Shown: positions 36,458 through 45,043 of the stretch, in pieces
Numbering within the stretch: the stretch's first letter is position 1
Layout of the letters: each line of letters begins with the position of its first letter
From: Sandaracinaceae bacterium
Lineage (GTDB): Bacteria; Myxococcota_A; Polyangia; Polyangiales; Houyiibacteriaceae
Assembly: GCA_020633055.1 (NCBI GenBank)
Contig: JACKEJ010000004.1
Coordinates: 930,001 to 994,000, forward strand
Direction of reading: 5' to 3'
Length of the DNA: 64,000 nucleotides
Translations under genes and position numbers: made by a program
The notes under the pieces: generated by a model
What the model saw: the letters and a program-made list of their open reading frames with translations, nothing else
Told to the model about the DNA's origin: nothing
The model's database searches: none

Positions 36458-38345
36458 CGAGGAAACGGCGGAACGCGGTCAAGAACACCGGGTCGGTGGG
36501 CTCGAGATCTCCCCCCTCGACTCGTCCTTCAGGGTTGATCACCGTCCAAGCGTCGTACTCGTCCGGGTCGTCCGGGAACTCGACGCGGACGTACCAATCG
36601 CGCAGGCGCCACGCTAACTCCGCGCCCCCCTCCGGGTGGAGTCCGCAATACGGGAGCGGCACCAGGGACTCGAACGCCCCCTCCAAGGCGCGCCAGACCT
36701 CCTCCACTCGATCGCGAATCGCCAAGGCCGCGCCGGACTCGACGAGCTCCTTGTCGAGGTACCGAGTCCACGCGTCGTGCTCCACGGCCACCTCGTCGAA
36801 CACCTGTCGGTACTCCTCACGGTCGTCGGACGATGGCTCCGGGAGCGAACCGATCACCGCCTTCGCCAAGTCAGCGCGCCCCGCTTGCAGCCACGCGCTC
36901 GCGACGGGAGCGAGCAGCTCCGCGCGCAGCCACGGGTTGGTCATGAGCTGGTCGCCGTAGGGGTCAACGCGGCCCAACGCAAGCTCCCACTCTGCACGGG
37001 CCGCTGCAGGAGCATGCCGAATGAGAGAGCATACCAGCCTGCGATTCCACCGCGGGTTGGACGGGGTCAGCTCGATGGCGCGGCGGTACGACGCCTCGGC
37101 GCGCTCGGTGTCGCCTGGGGCCTTTGAGCGTAGGAGGTTGTAACCGAGGTAGTGATGAGCGTAGTCGTCGTCAGGGAACTCTCGGACGCACCGCTCGAAG
37201 ATGCGAACGGCGCCCGCGAAGTCTCCGGCGAGGCTCGCGGCCCGGCCACGGTCCCAATAGAGGTCCGGCAACACGATGCGCTGTGCCTGCCACTCGGTCT
37301 GAGTGTCAGCCCCACCATGCGCGAGGTGATGCAGCTTCTCGACCCAGTAGGTGACGGTCGCGGCGCTCGCGTCGGCTGGGTCGTTGACGCCATCGAGCGT
37401 ACGGTAGGTCGCCGCGAGGCGGGCGTGGTCGTCCGGCTGCTCCCCACGCCCGAGAGCGGCGCGCATCTGCCGCGCCACCGCGTCTGGTACGCGCAATGGG
37501 TCGCCGTAGCCCACGCACTCGGTCAAAAGGGGGATGTATGTCTCCGGAGCGTCAACCGCTTGCAGGACCAGGGCCCGCTGCAAGGGCCGACGAAGCGCGA
37601 CGAGCCGGCGCAGCGAAGACGTGAGCGCCGGGTGTTGCCGAGCCCCCACCACGATGCAGCGCGCGAGCGCCGGGATCCCGGACGCGGGTTGCCGCGTCAA
37701 GTGCGCGGCGCGCTCCGCAGAGGTTCCAAGGATGGCTGCGCCTATCGCGAGACGCAGCGCCACGGGATGGACGCGGTGCGCTCCAACCGCGGCCGTGACT
37801 TGCTCAGCCACAGACTGGAACGCCCCAAACCGCTCCGCTTCGACAGCGCTGGACCGAACGACGAAGGGCTCTAGGGGTGCCGTCAAGACCGACCCCGGTG
37901 CGGCGTGGAGTCCGCTCCCCGGCGCGCCGATCTCAACCCGACGCGCATGCCCGCGCAGCGCCTGAAGGACGACCCCGAGCCGTTCGCTGCGGGCACCGGG
38001 ACGCGACTCGTCGGGATGCACCGCCGAGGTGGACAGCACCAACAGCCGCTCGGCCTCGAGCCGCTCGACGAGGGAGAGCGTGTAGGCGCGGAGCTCGTTC
38101 AGCGAGCCGGGTTGGGGAGCGACCTCCGGGTAGCCGGTCGCCGCGCTGAGCTGGAGGAGCGCCGCCGCCGCCGCGTCCGCCCATTCAGCCGCCAGGAAGT
38201 CGATGTGAAGCGCAGAGGGCTCTCGCAAACACAGCTGCGCCGCCAGCGTGCGACGACCGGATCCGAGCCCCCCCATGACGACCTGTGGCGCCCTCTTCGA
38301 CGCTTGAACGAGCTCATCGGCCCGACTCTGGAGGTCTGGTTCCAT
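36447..38345 (-). CDS. Degenerate P-loop (STAND-like) protein with TPR repeats
   Basis: 632 aa from the ATG at 38345. The N-terminus has a P-loop-like VVMGGLGSGRRTLAAQ (Walker Lys replaced by Arg) and a beta strand LLVLSTSA at the Walker B position without clear acids. From ~345, TPR-like helical repeats appear (YWDRGRAASLAGDFAGAVRIFERCVREFPDDDYAHHYLGYNLLRS, ASYRRAIELTPSNPRWNRRLV). The end includes PLPYCGLHPEGGAELAW and a D-P-D-E-Y-D-A-W motif. It is first in the operon with the 169-aa and SNF2 genes. The layout suggests a sensor or scaffold that controls the helicase; ATPase activity is doubtful. Confidence 0.7.
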   Translation of the reverse strand: MEPDLQSRADELVQASKRAPQVVMGGLGSGRRTLAAQLCLREPSALHIDFLAAEWADAAAAALLQLSAATGYPEVAPQPGSLNELRAYTLSLVERLEAERLLVLSTSAVHPDESRPGARSERLGVVLQALRGHARRVEIGAPGSGLHAAPGSVLTAPLEPFVVRSSAVEAERFGAFQSVAEQVTAAVGAHRVHPVALRLAIGAAILGTSAERAAHLTRQPASGIPALARCIVVGARQHPALTSSLRRLVALRRPLQRALVLQAVDAPETYIPLLTECVGYGDPLRVPDAVARQMRAALGRGEQPDDHARLAATYRTLDGVNDPADASAATVTYWVEKLHHLAHGGADTQTEWQAQRIVLPDLYWDRGRAASLAGDFAGAVRIFERCVREFPDDDYAHHYLGYNLLRSKAPGDTERAEASYRRAIELTPSNPRWNRRLVCSLIRHAPAAARAEWELALGRVDPYGDQLMTNPWLRAELLAPVASAWLQAGRADLAKAVIGSLPEPSSDDREEYRQVFDEVAVEHDAWTRYLDKELVESGAALAIRDRVEEVWRALEGAFESLVPLPYCGLHPEGGAELAWRLRDWYVRVEFPDDPDEYDAWTVINPEGRVEGGDLEPTDPVFLTAFRRFLDAV

Positions 38346-38420
38346 AGATGGCTACTGAGGGGCGGACGCTACCACGCGTGGGATCTCGTCGCCATGTTCG
38401 CGCCCGTTGGCCGCGGCCCT

Positions 38421-38441
38421 GCTGCAGGAAGCGTTCATCAG
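38421..38441 (+). repeat. Right copy of the 21-bp direct repeat flanking the SNF2 operon
   Basis: Exact match to 31645-31665 and followed, after a short divergent stretch, by the same CGGTGGGGTGA. It is not part of a clear gene here, although it could be the relic of a partial copy of the 159-aa gene's end. It lies 76 bp upstream of the operon's first start codon. Confidence 0.8.
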
Positions 38442-38567
38442 GCGGCTCTCCGGTGGGGTGAGACTCGGTCCAGGTGGACGTGCGTCTGCTGCGGGGTGCA
38501 GGACGCGTCGACCACGCGACAACGCGGTCCGCTGAATCCCGCGCGGGGTGGCAGCGTCTCGCGCCCC

Positions 38568-38957
38568 ATGAGGCTCGTGATCGCGCTCCTGTCGTTGATG
38601 CTCGTCGCACCTGGCTGCGGCCCGGGTCAGTCGCATCCCGTGAGTCCAGCGCCGCACACGCGCGAGGCCGAGCCCGCCCCGGCGCCCGAGAACGACCCTG
38701 ACCCGGAGCCCGCGCCCGAGAGCGACCCTGAGCCCGAGACCCGCCCTCCCGGGCCGGCCGACCCCACGCCCGCGCCACGTCGCGTCCCACCCCCAGCCCG
38801 CGAGGAGCCACCCCAAGAGCGCTGCCCCGCGATGGGCTGTGCCTACACGCCGTGCCCGCCTGGTGTGGAGCCACCAACGGGGTGCGGGGCAGTCTGCGGG
38901 TGCTCTGGGATGCGCGGCGACCCGTTCATGCGCGTGGCCCCTGCGCCGACTCCGTGA
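38568..38957 (+). CDS. Small cysteine-rich lipoprotein
   Basis: 129 aa from the ATG at 38568. Signal MRLVIALLSLMLVAPGC has a lipobox. A ~65-residue acidic Pro/Glu-rich spacer (repeats of P-E-P-A/D-P) follows, then a Cys-rich tail (CPAMGCAYTPCPPGVEPPTGCGAVCGCSG) with seven Cys, likely forming disulfides. Surface-exposed small lipoproteins of this design are common in myxobacteria. Function unknown. Confidence 0.7.
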   Translation: MRLVIALLSLMLVAPGCGPGQSHPVSPAPHTREAEPAPAPENDPDPEPAPESDPEPETRPPGPADPTPAPRRVPPPAREEPPQERCPAMGCAYTPCPPGVEPPTGCGAVCGCSGMRGDPFMRVAPAPTP

Positions 38958-39165
38958 GGTGTGCTCGGCAGGAGACCCTGTGTGCGCCGGTCACCGACGC
39001 GACCGATGAGGTGTAGAGCATCGCTGGTCTCTCCGATACCATCCGCCTCATGGAGCGCGGACGCCCCGACCATCCATCGGATGACGCCCCGCGCGCCGGG
39101 TCTGCGGCACGCCGCGCCGAGCGCCCGAGTGATGGCGCACCCGGTCACGAGAGGGGCGGACGCCC

Positions 39166-40254
39166 ATGAGCGCGAACGGAGACGAGACGCTGCGCTTCGC
39201 CGAGCAGGTGATCGTGCTGCTCGACCAGGGACGCCAGACGGCCACGTACAAGTTCGCCGTCTTGCTGGGCCTGATGGACCTCTGCCTGGAGCTGACGGAC
39301 CGCTTTGGCGATCCGCCCAGCCACATCATGACCGGCCAGCTCGCCGAGAAGGTCATCGCGCTCTACTGGCCCCACGCTCAGCCCATGGACGTCACCAGCG
39401 GGATCGTGCTGCAGCAGAACACCGGCAAGCGAGCGCGGGTGCTGCAGCTCATCGACGACTTTCGCTCGTCGGCCTCGGCGGGTCGCAGCGTGACGCTCCA
39501 CGCCGCCAAGCTCGCCGACCGCGACGGCTGGGAGACGCTCCGGGCCGAGGTCGAGTGGACCCTGGTCAAGATGCCGCTGCCCAAGCTGCAGCGCGCGTCG
39601 GGCACCGAAGACCGCTTCATCTATCACATCGGTTGGGACGACGACGTGAGCAAGAGCGCGTGGAGGAGCGGCGCGATCGACAGCCGCATCCACCTCGAGC
39701 CCGGGGTGGCGCGCTCCTTCGTGCGCCTCGCCGGTCTCCTCCGGCCGTTGATCCAAGAGCGCTGGGTGGCGATGGTCGGTCGTCTCAACGACCTCGAGGT
39801 CACCCGCGTGCATGGCTTTCTCTTCGGGGTCGACCGCGTCTCGCTCGGCGCGGTCCGCGAGCCGCTCCGGGAGCTTCAGAACAAACGCTGCTTCTACTGC
39901 GATGGCGCGCTCCAGACCTCGGTCGAGGTGGACCACTTCCTCCCTTGGGCCCGCCACGCGGACAACGGCATCGAGAACCTGGTGGCTGCGCACGGACGCT
40001 GCAACGGCAGCAAGAAGGACTTCCTGGCGGCTGCGGTGCACGTAGAGCGCTGGGCGCGCCGCGTGGTCGACGCGGAGAGCGACCTAGCGCGCATCGCCAA
40101 GGACGCCCGCTGGCCGAGCGATCGCAACCGGACGCTCGGCGCGGTCCGCGGGATCTATCTCCCGCTCCCCGATGGCGTGTCCCTGTGGCGCGGCCATCAA
40201 GACTTCGAGGCGTCCGACCGAAGCGCACTCCGCGCGGCCCTCCGCGTGGCATGA
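39166..40254 (+). CDS. HNH endonuclease domain protein
   Basis: 362 aa from the ATG at 39166 (GAGGGG ~10 nt upstream). The C-terminal third carries CFYCDGAL...SVEVDHFLPWARHADNGIENLVAAHGRCNGSKKDFL (~240-290): the Cys pair, the D-H of the HNH catalytic loop and the closing N-x-x-K-x-D/F motif. The N-terminal ~230 residues are helical (LRFAEQVIVLLDQGRQTATYKFAVLLGLMDL; HIGWDDDVSKSAW), probably for substrate or partner binding. HNH nucleases with such N-termini are found in restriction and anti-phage loci. The gene stands 208 nt after the small lipoprotein and convergent to the HIT gene. Confidence 0.88.
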   Translation: MSANGDETLRFAEQVIVLLDQGRQTATYKFAVLLGLMDLCLELTDRFGDPPSHIMTGQLAEKVIALYWPHAQPMDVTSGIVLQQNTGKRARVLQLIDDFRSSASAGRSVTLHAAKLADRDGWETLRAEVEWTLVKMPLPKLQRASGTEDRFIYHIGWDDDVSKSAWRSGAIDSRIHLEPGVARSFVRLAGLLRPLIQERWVAMVGRLNDLEVTRVHGFLFGVDRVSLGAVREPLRELQNKRCFYCDGALQTSVEVDHFLPWARHADNGIENLVAAHGRCNGSKKDFLAAAVHVERWARRVVDAESDLARIAKDARWPSDRNRTLGAVRGIYLPLPDGVSLWRGHQDFEASDRSALRAALRVA

Positions 40255-40332
40255 AACCGAGCCGCCTGCGTACGTCCACGGCCACACCCAGGACCAAATC
40301 GGCGTGCCGCAAGTGCGATGCTGCCGCGGCGT

Positions 40333-40722
40333 CTAGCGGTCCGGAAGGAGGTAGTTGCCCTTCCCCGGAATCACGTGTCGCACGCCACCGCGTGGGTCGT
40401 CGACGTCGCCGTGGTAGCGCGGGATCAGGTGCACGTGCAGGTGCATCACCGTTTGTCCCGCGGCTTCCCCCGCGTTGATGCCCACGTTGTACCCGTCGGG
40501 CTTCGGGTCCAGCTGCGCGTCCAGCTCGTGCTTCAGGGCGTCGACCGCGTCCATCAGATCGATGCGCTCGTCGCGCGTGGCGTCAAACCACGTGGCCACG
40601 TGACGGCGCGGGATGACGAGCGTGTGGCCCGGTGTGACCGGGTAGCGGTCACGAAACGCGAGGCTGAGCGCGGAAGACCAGACGGGGCACAGGCTGTCGG
40701 TGGCGCAGAAGGGGCAGTCCAC
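40333..40722 (-). CDS. HIT family hydrolase
   Basis: 129 aa from a GTG start at 40722. The N-terminus CPFCAT has a possible metal site, and GQTVMHLHVHLIPRYHGD (~88-105) contains the histidine triad H-x-H-x-H. Such proteins cleave AMP or other nucleotidyl groups from nucleotide conjugates. The sequence ends GKGNYLLPDR. It stands alone, convergent with the HNH gene (78-nt gap). Confidence 0.92.
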   Translation of the reverse strand: MDCPFCATDSLCPVWSSALSLAFRDRYPVTPGHTLVIPRRHVATWFDATRDERIDLMDAVDALKHELDAQLDPKPDGYNVGINAGEAAGQTVMHLHVHLIPRYHGDVDDPRGGVRHVIPGKGNYLLPDR

Positions 40723-40812
40723 CGCGGGACTGTACCTTGGAGACGCGCGCGGCGCGCTCCGACGATCTAGCTCCGTCGGGAACGACCCCGCGCGCTACCA
40801 CGACGCGCGCCA

Positions 40813-41106
40813 TCACCGCCGCGCGGCCGCGATCATCGCCATCTGGGCGGCTTGGTTCTCGCGCCGCTCGCGCTCTTCGATCTCGGCGAGCTGCTGGTAG
40901 ATCCACGCGTTGTGCTTCGAGACGTAGCCCGGGATCAGGATCAGGTCGGCGAGGGCCCAGAAGCCGAGACCTCCGAGCGTGACCCAGTAGAGGAACTGTA
41001 GACCCCAGCGCTCGAGGTAGGCGTGGTGTGTTCCGCACAGGAACAGACACATGAGGTACGCGGTGCCGGTGGACTTGATGCTGGCCTGCAGCTGGTGCTT
41101 GTTCAC
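40813..41106 (-). CDS. TM2 domain membrane protein
   Basis: 97 aa. The GTG at 41106 has AGGAG ahead of AGCAAC-GTG (a good ribosome-binding site), choosing it over an ATG at 41220. Two hydrophobic segments separated by a short turn (GTAYLMCLFLCGTHHAYLERW and LQFLYWVTLGGLGFWALADLILIPGYV) fit TM2 domains. The C-terminal ~30 residues are charged and coiled (YQQLAEIEERERRENQAAQM). TM2 proteins are widespread and poorly understood. Confidence 0.8.
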   Translation of the reverse strand: MNKHQLQASIKSTGTAYLMCLFLCGTHHAYLERWGLQFLYWVTLGGLGFWALADLILIPGYVSKHNAWIYQQLAEIEERERRENQAAQMAMIAAARR

Positions 41107-41264
41107 GTTGCTCTCCTCGTTCGGTTCGGGCTCATTCGGCGCCGGGGCGCATCGACGGGCCGCACGATGCAGCCCCGCGCACGCCCATCTGCTGCACCGG
41201 TTACGCGCGACTGAACACACGCCCAGGGCCGACAGCGGCGGGCTCGGTCGCTACCCTCTCGCCC

Positions 41265-43691
41265 ATGGACGACGACCTCGAGCGCGAGCTCATGGAGCGG
41301 CTTCTGGGGGAGGGCACGAGCCCGCCGGAGGACGTCGCGAACTTGGTGTACGCCGCGTGCCAGGGGGCGCAGGCGCTCGCCGAGCAGCTGGCTACGCCCG
41401 TGACGAATCGGCCGGCTGTCTCCGTGACGCAGCGGGCGGCGCTGCCGGCGTCGGCGCTCGGCGGCACGTTCTTGGAGTCGCTCGAGGTGGTGGGCTTTCG
41501 TGGCGTTGGTCCGGCCGTGTCGCTGGGGCTGTCGCCGGGGCCGGGGCTGACGCTGGTGGTGGGGCGCAACGGGTGCGCGAAGTCCAGCTTGGCGGAGGCG
41601 CTGGAGGCGCTGTTCACCGCGCAGAGCGCGCGCTTCGAGGGGCGCCCGAAGGAGTGGGCCACGGCGTGGCGCAACCTACACGTGGACGAGAAGCCACGGG
41701 TGAGCGCGACGTTCACCACGGCGGGGCACGGGCGACTGCAGGCCACGCGCTCGTGGGCGCCCGAGGGGGGGCTCGCGGACGGGGTGCTGCGTGTGACCGA
41801 CGCGCAGGGCCGCGTGCTGTCGGCCGACGAGCTCGGCTGGACCACCAGCGTGGCCGAGTTTCGGCCGTTCCTGAGCTACGCCGAGCTTGGCAAGATCGGG
41901 CAGGAGCCCAGCAAGGTGTTCGATGCGCTGAACGTGGTGCTGGGCCTGGACGCCGTGGGCGAGGCGCAGGCGCGGCTGGCTGCGGCGCTGAGTCCCCTGA
42001 CCAGTCGCGCCAAGAGCGTGAAGGACGCGCGCGCCCAGCTGACGAGCAAGCTGCAGCGGCTGGACGACCCGCGCGCCAAGGAGCTGCTCGGGCTCCTCAC
42101 GGCGCGCAAGCCCGACCTGGACGCGCTCGCCGACACGCTCGAGGCACAGCGCAGCGAGGGCGGCGAGGGAGACGTGCGCGTGCTCACGCAGCTGAGCCGG
42201 CTGGACACCGCCGTGGTGGACTGGGCGGCGCTGGCCGCGACGTGGCGCGAGGCGCTGGCCAAGAAGGCCGAGGTGGCGGACGAGAGCAGCGCACGGCAGG
42301 CGTCGTTGGCGACGCTGCTGCGCGACACGCTCGCGTTCATCACCGACGAGACCACGAGCTGCCCCGTGTGCGAGCGCCCCACCGACGGCACGCTGCGGGA
42401 GCGCCTCACCACCCGCGCGCAGGAGGCCACCGCGCTGGCCGGCGCCTACAAGGGCGCCAGTGCAGCAGTGGACGCAGCGACACGCGCCATCCAGAACGCC
42501 CGCGCACAGCTGCCCACCACGGCGCTCGGCGCGGCCAGCGGCTGCCTCACGGACGAGCAGCTGGCGCCCACGCGCGAGGCGGTCGACGCGCTGCGCACCG
42601 CGACCACCCCCGACGCGCTGGAGCTCGCGCACCTGCGCTACGCCGAGGCCGTGCCGGCGCTGACGGTGACGGCCCGCGCCGCGCTCGAAGGCCTGGACGC
42701 GGACTACCGCGAGCTGTCGCGAGGGCTCGGGCGCTGGCTCAAAGACGCGCGCGCCGTGGCTGACGAGCAAGACGACGCCAAGCGCCTGAAGGCCGCGCGG
42801 GAGTGGCTTAAGGGCGCCGAGACAGAGCTGCGGGACGCGCGCTTCGCGCCCATCGAGCAGCAGGTGCTCACGCTGTGGAAGTCCCTGGGCGCACAGAGCG
42901 ACGTGTCCCTGGACAAGCTGCGGCTCGTCGGCTCGGGCACGCAGCGCAAGCTGGCGCTCGACGCGCGCGTGGGCGACAAGGAGGCTGCCGCGCTGGCCGT
43001 GATGTCGCAGGGCGAGCTGAGCGCGCTGGCGCTGGCGCTGTTTCTGCCGCGCACGGCGCTGGCGCAGAGCCCGTTCCGCTTCGTGGTCATCGACGACCCC
43101 GTGCAGGCCATGGACCCCATCCGCGTGGACGGGCTCGCGAAGATCCTGGGCGACGCCGCGGAGACACGGCAGGTCATCGTGCTGACCCACGACGAGCGCC
43201 TGCCCGAGGCCGTGCGGCGCATGCAGATCCCCGCGCGCGTACTGCGCGTGGACCGACGCGGTGAGTCGCACGTGGCGCTGCGCGAGCAGCAGGTGGCGTG
43301 GCAGGCCTACACGGACGACGCGTGGGCCGTGGCGCGCTCCAACATGGGCGCGGAGCTGGTGCGGCGCGTGGTGCCCACCTTCTGCCGGCACGCGCTCGAG
43401 GCCGCCGCCATCATGGCCTACCGGCGCGAGCGGCTGCGCGCCGGCGACCACCCCACCGAGGTCGCCGAGAGCGTGCGCGACGCCCACACGCTGATGGAGG
43501 TGCTCTCGCTGGGGCTGTTCGGCACGGCGGACCGCACAGGCGAGGTGTTTCGCGCGGTCAACAACCGCGTCGGGCGCGACGTGGGGGACTGCGTGCGAGC
43601 CTGCAAGCAAGGCGCTCACGAGCCGGTGGACGACTACCGCGCGCTCATCGACAACACGCGGCAAGTGGCCGCGTGGATCGCGGAGCGCTGA
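41265..43691 (+). CDS. Rad50/SMC-like ATPase (AAA_23-type)
   Basis: 808 aa from the ATG at 41265. The ABC-ATPase halves are split by a long helical region: Walker A VVGRNGCAKSS (~98-107), ABC signature MSQGELSALALALFLPR (~579-594), Walker B FVVIDDPVQAMDP (~605-617) and H-loop VIVLTHDERLPEAVRR. A CPVC motif (SCPVCERP, ~366) sits in the middle, at the place of a Rad50-type zinc hook. The coiled-coil arms are short. An extra ~65 residues precede the ATPase, and a ~150-residue C-terminal domain (FCRHALEAAAIMAYRRERL) follows. Such proteins pair with nucleases or effectors in defence loci. One nt separates it from the next gene. Confidence 0.88.
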   Translation: MDDDLERELMERLLGEGTSPPEDVANLVYAACQGAQALAEQLATPVTNRPAVSVTQRAALPASALGGTFLESLEVVGFRGVGPAVSLGLSPGPGLTLVVGRNGCAKSSLAEALEALFTAQSARFEGRPKEWATAWRNLHVDEKPRVSATFTTAGHGRLQATRSWAPEGGLADGVLRVTDAQGRVLSADELGWTTSVAEFRPFLSYAELGKIGQEPSKVFDALNVVLGLDAVGEAQARLAAALSPLTSRAKSVKDARAQLTSKLQRLDDPRAKELLGLLTARKPDLDALADTLEAQRSEGGEGDVRVLTQLSRLDTAVVDWAALAATWREALAKKAEVADESSARQASLATLLRDTLAFITDETTSCPVCERPTDGTLRERLTTRAQEATALAGAYKGASAAVDAATRAIQNARAQLPTTALGAASGCLTDEQLAPTREAVDALRTATTPDALELAHLRYAEAVPALTVTARAALEGLDADYRELSRGLGRWLKDARAVADEQDDAKRLKAAREWLKGAETELRDARFAPIEQQVLTLWKSLGAQSDVSLDKLRLVGSGTQRKLALDARVGDKEAAALAVMSQGELSALALALFLPRTALAQSPFRFVVIDDPVQAMDPIRVDGLAKILGDAAETRQVIVLTHDERLPEAVRRMQIPARVLRVDRRGESHVALREQQVAWQAYTDDAWAVARSNMGAELVRRVVPTFCRHALEAAAIMAYRRERLRAGDHPTEVAESVRDAHTLMEVLSLGLFGTADRTGEVFRAVNNRVGRDVGDCVRACKQGAHEPVDDYRALIDNTRQVAAWIAER

Positions 43692-43692
43692 C

Positions 43693-44046
43693 ATGACCCC
43701 GACCCAGCTGCTGACCGCCGCGCGGCGCCTCCTGGACGAGCCCAGCGTCGAGACCGAAGGCGTGTGGGCACGCACCTGCGCGGTGCTCACGCGTCAGGCG
43801 CTCGAGCAGGCCGTGGCCGTGAAGCTGAGCCAGCACGTCGGTAGCCTCGAGCGCGTGAACTTCCGCGCGCAGCTGCTGTGCGTGCACGGTGTCACGAGCG
43901 ACGAGCAAGTAGCGGCCAAGGCCTACTACGTGTGGGCCGCGCTCAGCCGCGCCCTGCACCACGGCGGCTACGAGCTGCCCCCGACCGCCCCCGCGCTGCG
44001 CGGCTGGCTCGAGGTGGTCGAAGAGGTCGTCGCGGCGCTCGCGTAG
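43693..44046 (+). CDS. Small helical partner of the Rad50-like ATPase
   Basis: 117 aa from the ATG at 43693, one nt after the ATPase stop, so translation is coupled. All-helical pattern: LLTAARRLLDEPSVETEGVWARTCAVLTRQALEQAVAVKLSQ and YYVWAALSRALHHGGYELPPTAPALRGWLEVVEEVVAAL. R-A-L-H-H-G-G-Y-E-L is the most conserved-looking stretch. It might be a HEPN-like or other helical nuclease or binding fold, but a defining R-x4-6-H motif is not clear. It has no signal peptide. Confidence 0.7.
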   Translation: MTPTQLLTAARRLLDEPSVETEGVWARTCAVLTRQALEQAVAVKLSQHVGSLERVNFRAQLLCVHGVTSDEQVAAKAYYVWAALSRALHHGGYELPPTAPALRGWLEVVEEVVAALA

Positions 44047-44122
44047 ACCGACCGCGCGGATCACAGATGAGCCGTGACCCATGATCCGTACCCTGCTAGC
44101 CTCCGGCAAGAGAGAGGTGGTC

Positions 44123-44314
44123 ATGCCCAGCACCAAGGAATCGAAGCGCGAGTCGACGCCGCAGGTCACGCGAGAGGCGTTTGCGCTCGACGCAGCGCGC
44201 TACGTACGCGCTGCTGACGCGGGTCCCATCAGGGTAGTCGACGCACAGGGAGAGACGCGCATGGTCCTGAGCACGCTCTGCGTCGCAGACGACGACCCGC
44301 CGTCACGCTGGTGA
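44123..44314 (+). CDS. Small antitoxin-like protein
   Basis: 63 aa from the ATG at 44123 (GAGAGGTGG just upstream). The core EAFALDAARYVRAADAGPIRVVDAQGETRMVLS resembles the Phd/RelB-type antitoxin pattern of a helix with a Y-x-R-x-A motif followed by a strand pair. It overlaps the next gene by 4 nt (GTGA at 44311-44314). DNA-binding autoregulation is expected if it is a true antitoxin. The assignment is by resemblance. Confidence 0.6.
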   Translation: MPSTKESKRESTPQVTREAFALDAARYVRAADAGPIRVVDAQGETRMVLSTLCVADDDPPSRW

Positions 44315-44994
44315 CCCAGCCAGACGTCGAGAGGGAGCTCGGGCGGTGGATCGTCCGGATGTCTGGGTGCTCGTTCGCGGCGAGCATGGCCAAGCCGGTA
44401 GCGTCTACCAGCGCGCAGGAGAGCCGAATCGCAGTGGCCCGGATGGAGCAGCCGCTGACGAGTGCTACGCCGCATGAACTCTCTGAGTTCTTCGTGGGCG
44501 CCGCGCACGAGGGACGCGCGGCGGTGGCGGTCTTCCCAAAGCTTGGATGCGAGGCAGAGGTCGTGGCGTTGCTCCGAACACTCGCCCAGGGTGGCGAACG
44601 CTGGTCCGTGTCTGAGCATGTCTCTGACTCCAACGATGGAATACTGGTCTCCGTGCGCTGGCGCACGGACCATGGCGATTGGTCCTCGACGATGGGGCTA
44701 GCTCCGCTGCCCGCAATGCCCGTCACGCGCCGCGCACCCTTCGTCGCGCTCGCAGCGTGGCCGGGGGCCCCGGGCAAGAGGAGAGGCAGCAAGGGGTCCG
44801 TCGGCTTCATCGACATGCCATCGGGGCTCGATCCCGCAGCGCACAAGGCCGCGCTCCAGCGGAGCATGAAGGAAACCGAAGACCGCCTCGGCATCCACCC
44901 TGACAAGGGGCCTTGGCGCGATGTCGCCTTCTGCCTGCATGAGTCGAGCCGCGCCGCGCTCGACTCCGCCACGAACAGATCGTTGAACCCATAG
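44311..44994 (+). CDS. Partner of the antitoxin-like protein
   Basis: 227 aa from a GTG start overlapping the previous stop by 4 nt. Sequence features include SEFFVGAAHEGRAAVAVFPKLGCEAEVVALLRTLAQGGERWSV (strand-helix), WRTDHGDWSSTMGLAPLPAMPVTRRAPFVALAAWPGAPG and SMKETEDRLGIHPDKGPWRDVAFCLHESSRAAL. No toxin family (RelE, VapC, MazF) is recognisable, so it could be an effector of another type or simply an unrelated partner. The two-gene layout is the only evidence. Confidence 0.6.
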   Translation: MTQPDVERELGRWIVRMSGCSFAASMAKPVASTSAQESRIAVARMEQPLTSATPHELSEFFVGAAHEGRAAVAVFPKLGCEAEVVALLRTLAQGGERWSVSEHVSDSNDGILVSVRWRTDHGDWSSTMGLAPLPAMPVTRRAPFVALAAWPGAPGKRRGSKGSVGFIDMPSGLDPAAHKAALQRSMKETEDRLGIHPDKGPWRDVAFCLHESSRAALDSATNRSLNP

Positions 44995-45043
44995 CGAGGG
45001 ATCGGTCTCCCTCGGCGCTCCCACCCAGACCGTCGCGCTCTGC

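Noticed and set aside
43693..44046. Assigning the 117-aa protein to HEPN
   Set aside because: The R-A-L-H-H stretch does not give the required R-x4-6-H spacing; left unassigned.
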